From NCBI GenBank assembly GCA_034509735.1, contig JACGWO010000002.1:42239702-42303701 (forward strand): 64,000 nt of DNA, given 5' to 3'. The translations under genes were made by a program, and so were the position numbers. Shown here piece after piece: positions 58,088-64,000 of the stretch. How positions within the stretch are numbered: the stretch's first letter is position 1; each line of letters begins with the position of its first letter. Source of the stretch: Sesamum alatum (lineage: Eukaryota; Streptophyta; Magnoliopsida; Lamiales; Pedaliaceae). Below the pieces are notes generated by a model. It was not told the DNA's origin. It did not search any database and saw nothing but the letters and a program-made list of their open reading frames with translations.

Positions 58088-58464
58088 TAATATTTATACT
58101 ATTTTCGTTTCTAATTGTGTGGGACCCACCATAATCATTAGCATTATTTATGATGAAAATCCAAATGAATCCCTCATGAAAGTAGGAATATTGGGCAAAA
58201 ATTAAGGCGTGTGGAGAAAAAAGACAGACACAATTATGTGATGACTATATGCCAATAAGGAAAAATTGGCGTATGATGAATCACGAGCACTATGTTGTAC
58301 AACTATTAAATTCCAAGTTGCCTCCTACCCTACGTTTTTAGTCTAATTATTATACATAAATGGAACAAATCATTTCATTTGATATGGACCACATGTCATA
58401 AAGTTTAATGTTATGGAAATTAACAAATTAACATTTCACCAGTTGCACTCCCAATTAAAGTTTT

Positions 58465-58673
58465 GGGATAAATTATATTTATATCCATGATCTATGGTTT
58501 ATTTATATAAATTATTTTTATTTTTTTATATAGTTACAGAAATTATTTGATATAAAATGCATGAGTAGTTTGTAATGTGTTGATGTTTTTGAGGGTGTAT
58601 GTGTAATTTTTTGAAAAATAGAGATAATTTATGAAAATAAAAGATAGATCAGGGAGTATAATGTAATTATGTC
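58465..58673. mobile_element. GGGATAAATTA-type small foldback element with perfect 9-bp TSD
   Basis: TAAAGTTTT is duplicated (58456-58464 and 58674-58682). The left end is GGGATAAATTATATTTATA and the inverted right end GACATAATTACATTATAC. It is a 209-bp member of the family seen at 28520 and 39819. Confidence 0.8.
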
Positions 58674-58682
58674 TAAAGTTTT

Positions 58683-60368
58683 TTTTTTTTTTTCCAATCA
58701 TGGTGTGACAGTTGAAAAAATCACATATTGCATGTAATTATTTTACATCATATTGATTTAATGATTCAAAGAACATAATTTTTAATTATTATGTAAATAA
58801 ATGATTTGTTTATATATGATAGAAATTATCTTGATCTTTCATTTCTTTTTGTTTTTTTCTGTCTTTTTTCCTATGGTATTTAATTTTAATGATGTGCTGC
58901 CAACTAGGGATGTATCGTTCTATTTTGTTGTGCATTCAAATTTAAAATATTTAGTTACAATCTGAATCTATTTTGTGAATGCTTAAAAATATTTTATTGA
59001 GTTGAAGATTCAATTGCGTGTCTTGCAAGAAAATGAACACATGAGAACACTACAGAGAAATTCCTGCTCCGATATTTAAGTCAATAAAATTGTAGGGAAT
59101 GAAATAATATGACGATTATAGCAGAGGAAGACTATTTAAGGTGTTCAAAGTTGCATTGGAGCCCAGAGCACTATTATTTATAGATATCTCCAAACTGTAT
59201 AATTTCATGTGAATCAAGATTCATAAGTTGAACGATCATCATGAGTTCGTACATATTGGGATTTAAGTCGAGTGGAGACCAGATTGGTATGACACAAAAT
59301 AAAAGAGGCTTGAATCTTGGCCACTTGTGAAATTATTCAAAAGTTTAGGCGTATTTATGTAAATTTTCAATATCATTAGGTAGCCCCACGTCAGTTTTCT
59401 AAAGGACAAAAAGAAATATATATTTTTTTTTCTGATTTTCTTTTCAAATTATTAAAAAAAAAAAAACACAACTTTTTGCACCACCACTTTATGATGTTAT
59501 TTACAAATTATGTATAAGATGTACTTGCTTATGATGCAATTGCTAGGCTTGCTGCATGTGTATAGTTAGGCATATATATATATATATATATATATTTATT
59601 TAAGGTAAATTTTATTAATGTAAAATAATGTATAATAGATTATCCAGATACGCATATATTCTTGATACCCTGTAAAGTGTAGGTTTTTTTACTTATTAAA
59701 AAAAAGGTGTAGGCCTTTTATTTTTAATTTTCTTATTATATGAATGTAAAGTGTAGGGCTTAATGGGCAATTATGCCAATTAAATGACAATATAACTTTT
59801 TTCATAGTCAAAATGGCTAAAATAATTTTCATTTGGATGTGCAGTATTTCAGTTGGATTGCTTGCACATGACCTTTTTTTTTTTTTTTTTTTTCTTTTTG
59901 GTTTGCACATGACTTAATTCAACCCCTCAATCATTGTACAGACAAGCACAAAATAATATTCTCTATTTTTTTTAAATAAGTGTATACTATATAAAATTGT
60001 AATTGCTTTAAAGAATTATCATAATATAATTCTTAATATATTTATAAAATTAATTTCATTAGCATCATCCCATCCCTTCTCTCACATTTCCCCTTTCATC
60101 TTACATTTATTCTTATCAGTTTCTAATTTTGGATCTATTATTTCAATTATTCTTTTTTTTTTCATTTTTGTAATAAATTGGATAAATACATCATATATTT
60201 AAAAAAAAATCCTTAATTTCTTGACAAGTTCTAATAAATATATTACTAGTTTTATATTCGGATAAACATATATTTCATTTTTTGTATTGTTATATCACCT
60301 TATTGTAAATTCACACATTTTTGTCTTCTTATTACGATTTTTACTATAAAATATTCTATTATAATTTA
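58683..60368. other. AT-rich intergenic DNA
   Basis: No gene is supported. It includes a TA microsatellite at 59572-59595 and a T-run at 59874-59893. Confidence 0.45.
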
Positions 60369-60658
60369 TTTATACTATTATATAAAAAAAACTCTATTTT
60401 CAGTCACAAATGGTGGTTAATAGTACCGTCGCATCACTTTTTTATAATGTCAAAAATAACTCCAAACTAATATGATAACTACTTTATTCAACAATTTAAA
60501 TTTTATATTAATTGATAAATTATTTTTTTTCTTTCTTTTATTTATTTTTTTTAATGTGTTGTGTTAGTTTATATATTTTATATTTATTTATAATATATTT
60601 TAAAATATAAAAAATATTTATTATATGCGCGCAGAAACGGTATGTCACGACAACTAGT
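60369..60658 (+). mobile_element. Short non-autonomous Helitron
   Basis: A degraded TC start (TTTATACTATTATATAAA) is followed by GGTGGTTAATAGTACCGTC. The 3' end has GCGCGCAGAAACGGTATGTC and CTAGT at 60654-60658. It is the same family as 17086 and 33785. Confidence 0.72.
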
Positions 60659-61525
60659 ACTAATAATATAAAAAAAGTATTCTTTTACTCATAAATAGTA
60701 TTTTATGATACCATAATATTATTTTTTTATTGTGTCGATAACATCTTTAAATAAAATTTATTGTTTATATATATATATATTTATTTATTAAGCTGGTGGA
60801 GTTTGCTAAAATCTTGGAGAGGAACCGATTGCCTTCGGGATTACAAATAAGCTTTTATATTACAAAGAGCCAAATTTCAAGAATTTTAGAGAGAATCTTC
60901 AACACATTATCCCCATATGCAATAACCCAAAATCACGGCGATCAATCAGCGATTTGTCATGATTAGCCACCGCCTTTCCGCGGCGGAGCACGGCCGCCTG
61001 AGAAAGAAATCAAGAAATCAAATGGCCGAAGAAACAAACAAAGCTCTCAACAACTTTTGTCCACTTTTCAACTCCAGAAACTCAAAAGCACAAGCACCAA
61101 AATACTACTAGAAAACAACCCACAATCACGAGCACAGACAAAAAGCCACCACCCCCCACCCTACTCTGTTCCTCCGCCGTAGAAACTTCAGTTGCCAAAT
61201 CCAAAAGTAATCCAAACCCACCATTTCAATGGTCCCATATTTTCACACACAACACACACTGACAGATATGAACAGCAGTAATAGTATATACTAGCTGAAA
61301 ATTGAAGTATAACTGAAAGAGAAGCTCATTACCCATTAGCTCATGTAATCAATTTGCAGACTTCATCATCCCCTAACTAGCCTTTTTTCAAAGCAAAAAG
61401 ACAAGAAAAAGCCCACCAAGAAAATATTCCTTGCTATCATCTTTCTCTAACTTCCTTTCACAACCCACCTTTTCTTCCTCCTTTTTCACATTGGATTTGT
61501 GGGAATTGAAGCATAAGCAAAAGGG
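60659..61525. promoter_or_regulatory. Upstream region and leader of the OSCA-like gene
   Basis: The sequence becomes less AT-rich after about 60790 and purine/pyrimidine-tract rich toward the ATG, as in a plant promoter and leader. No other gene is supported. Confidence 0.4.
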
Positions 61526-63633
61526 ATGGCGACTCTTGCGGATATTGGGGTGTCGGCGCTTATCAACATACTGGGCGCATTTGCGTTCTTGCTTGCCTTT
61601 GCGCTGCTCAGGATTCAGCCTATTAATGATAGAGTTTACTTTCCAAAGTGGTACATTGCTGGGAAGAGGACCAGCCCCCGGAATTGGGGTGGTGTGGTTG
61701 GCAAATTTGTCAATCTCAATATCAAGACTTATCTCACTTTTCTCAACTGGATGCCTCAGGCTCTGAAGATGAGTGAGTCTGAGATTATCAACCATGCTGG
61801 TCTTGATTCTGCTGTTTTCCTGAGGATTTATATACTTGGGTAATTGCAATTTTCCGACTTTTCTCCTTTTCAACTATTTTTTTTTTATTTTAAATTATTT
61901 GATGGTTCTGAGGGGTGCTTACTGTTTTTCAAGAAATGATAGAATTTTCAATCTTCAGTTGAGTGTTTATGCCCTTATACTTGCCAAAGCTTCACCCGTT
62001 TGGTCTCTGTCTCGGTGTTTTGTGCTTTGCGGTGGCTGATATGTAACTTTCGATCAGATTATGCTGTTTTCTGGGAATTATGCTGTCTGTACTTCTCTCT
62101 CTCTCTCTCTCTTTCAGAATTGTCGGGGTATGCGTCATTGAAATTAAGTATTATATTGGAAAATTCTCATACTTGGTACAATTTAATTATCTATTGTATT
62201 TGTTCGACTAAATGGTCCGGAGTTTGATTAGGATCTTTTCTTGTGAATTTGCAGTGTTTCTTGGTTAATGTAACACTTTATACATGTATTCACTTTTTGT
62301 TTTCTTGGTTTACAATTTAAAGTTTTTGGATGCACATCGCGTTTGGTAATTGATTCTTGGAATCTGTTAAGGTCCTTGAAGGAAACTTGATGGTTTTGTA
62401 TGATTTTTATGTAAACACAACTTTTTTTTCAAAAATTTTAGATTCTAGGTTGGCAAGTCACTTCATTTAGAATTCCTAATTCTAGTCTGTGGACGATTTT
62501 CTTATTTTTGGTTTTAGGATTTGCAAGTATCATTTTTGCTTAGAATTTATGTGCCTTAACAAGGGCGTTCTCTCACCTAGAATTCATGTGATTAGCAAAA
62601 CCTGTTGAAATACTTAAAATGAAGCTGTATTCTGAACACATCTTTTACATTGACTTTGTTGACTGGTTTAAGAAAATCAATCTGTGTCTCCTCCAAATAT
62701 TTGCATCCCAGCACGAACCACTAGTTATACTTGTTCGTGAGATAAAAAAGAATTGAAAAGGACGGGTTCAAATATATCTAGCCTTGTCTCAAAAGTGCGT
62801 CTTAAAAATGTCGCTCAGGTACTCTTTGTAGCTCTGAGTTTTGGATCCAAGCGGCCATGAAGTTGAATGTTAAGTTATAAAATGAAAATGAAATACAAAT
62901 GGCACTGTGAATGGTACTAGTTGGTGAAAAACTGAATATGGAACTTCTAATTGGGAATAAAGTCTATAACTAAAGTGAACAACTTTCTCAATACAGCTGT
63001 TTGCTGGTCTTGGGTTTTCCTTAATCCCTGTGTCCTTCGCTTTTCCTCTTCCTTAATTCTGTCTCAACTTCTGGACATGTTTCATTGTAAATGTTTCTTA
63101 TGCAGTTATTAAATCCTGAAAACGCATTTTAGTTTTTCTCAGTAAGTGATAATTTATAAATTTGTGAAATTTTCAGCTAATGAATGGTTACAGGGATATT
63201 AAAATGTATCTGGCTTCAGATTGGAGTAATAACAAAACCGTCCCACATAGTTTCTTTTGTCTGATGACTGAATAAGCTATATTTCTTACTATTTGCACCC
63301 TGGTGTGTATGTAACTTTTTTTTACTTCTCCTAAATGTATGTCCTCCTTCAGGGTCAAATCAAATATACATGATGCAAAGCTTGATGTTGCATGTGATGT
63401 GGTTCTTACTGTACCTTAATGTTGAAACCTGTGGAATTTCTCTGATTATTTACACTTCTAGTTGTCTTGACCTCTGCCAGCTTGAAAATATTTGGACCAA
63501 TAGCGATTGCGGCGCTTCTGCTTCTGATTCCAGTGAATGTTTCTGATGGAACTTTATTTTTTCTGCGGCGCGACTTGGTCGTTAGCGAGATCGACAAGCT
63601 TTCCATATCAAATGTTCGACCCAAGTCCAATAA
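61526..63633 (+). CDS. OSCA/CSC1-like hyperosmolality-gated calcium-permeable channel, N-terminal part
   Basis: Exons 61526-61839 and 63481-63633 (acceptor directly before 63481, donor GTAAGT at 63634) give the first 155 residues plus two bases; the rest lies beyond the right edge. The family (DUF221/RSN1_7TM, TMEM16-like fold) forms plasma-membrane channels opened by membrane tension or osmotic stress. Visible family marks are the N-terminal membrane segment (ALINILGAFAFLLAFALLRI), NDRVYFPKWY, FLNWMPQALKMSESEIINHA, then AGLDSAVFLRIYILGLKIFG and a second membrane segment. IDKLSISNV just before the donor is typical of the OSCA1 clade. The first intron is 1.64 kb and includes a CT repeat at about 62096-62113. 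Confidence 0.92.
62096..62113 (+). repeat. CT microsatellite in OSCA intron 1
   Basis: About nine CT units. Confidence 0.8.
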
Positions 63634-64000
63634 GTAAGTTTCATGGTTCTCTTACTAAAGAAGATAAATATTTGTAGCCCCAGCATGAAGAGGTGTAGTC
63701 AGCATTTCAGTATGTTTGATTTGTTTGAAGTTCAATGTTCTGAGATTAGATGTTGAGCTGATTTTACAAGTATCACTCTTCTTCGTCTGGTTATAGCACA
63801 CAATAGGCAAATTTGATGCATGAATTTGAATTTATGGATGTGAAATTCAATATGAATGTGTTTTGTGTTAAGTCAATACTCTTTACTTCATTGAAATATA
63901 GTGGTGATATCGACCACAGACTTACCAGTTTGCCTTATCAATTTGCATCAGTTAAATTTTCCAAGATCAGGCGATGTGCTCTGTTTATTTCTTTAGGGAA

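Noticed and set aside
60955..61000. Possible last exon of a minus-strand gene (TTTCTCAG before a GC-rich frame ending in a stop)
   Set aside because: Upstream exons would have to lie within the OSCA gene, and the peptide is too short to support a gene.
61388..61873. 161-codon minus-strand frame opposite OSCA exon 1
   Set aside because: It is the antisense of a well-supported exon and its leader, with no similarity of its own.
1..64000. tRNA, rRNA, CRISPR arrays, bacterial-type operons and organelle DNA insertions
   Set aside because: None was seen on reading. The only tRNA-like boxes belong to SINE-type sequences.

Overview
The window is nuclear DNA of a flowering plant. The coding genes are split by GT-AG introns, two of them encode chloroplast-imported proteins, and the intergenic space is AT-rich and packed with plant-type transposons (MULE, hAT, Helitron, SINE, LINE, LTR and many short foldback elements). 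The gene set and the UGT85-type glycosyltransferases suggest a eudicot. An asterid (Lamiales-like) origin is my guess from the general look, not something proven here.

Layout. 1-2.2 kb: the last five visible exons of a gene resembling SENSITIVE TO UV 2 (plant ATRIP). 3-9.3 kb: a decayed MULE transposase (minus strand) and a LINE/RNase H remnant. 9.5-17.3 kb: a transposon field with nested foldback elements, a SINE with an 11-bp target-site duplication (TSD), a hAT-like element with an 8-bp TSD, an unclassified retroelement-like block and a short Helitron. 17.7-43.8 kb: a tandem segmental duplication of a UGT85-like gene in three units. Unit 1 has an intact 481-aa gene, unit 2 a pseudogene and unit 3 an intact 480-aa gene. 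Many elements are present in one unit and absent from the matching place in another. This gives precise filled and empty insertion sites and a relative history: the unit 1 lineage split first, then units 2 and 3. A degenerate plant-mobile-domain/MULE block sits between units 2 and 3.

44.4-49.3 kb: a complete 12-exon SCAMP gene (268 aa, membrane trafficking). 50.7-53.0 kb: a complete 5-exon chloroplast phosphoribulokinase gene (404 aa, Calvin cycle). 54.0-56.7 kb: a convergent, complete 8-exon gene for the plastidal glycolate/glycerate translocator PLGG1 (521 aa, photorespiration). 57-61 kb: intergenic DNA with foldback elements and a Helitron. 61.5 kb to the right edge: the first two coding exons of an OSCA/CSC1-like mechanosensitive calcium-permeable channel.

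The most notable structure is not a gene. It is a large set of short foldback elements with related GGGTAAATTA- or GGGATAATT-type ends, each flanked by a 9-bp AT-rich TSD, often nested in one another. They are probably MULE-type non-autonomous elements. I found no operon-like system, CRISPR array, tRNA gene or rRNA gene. All exon junctions and element ends were read by eye; no alignment or database search was run.
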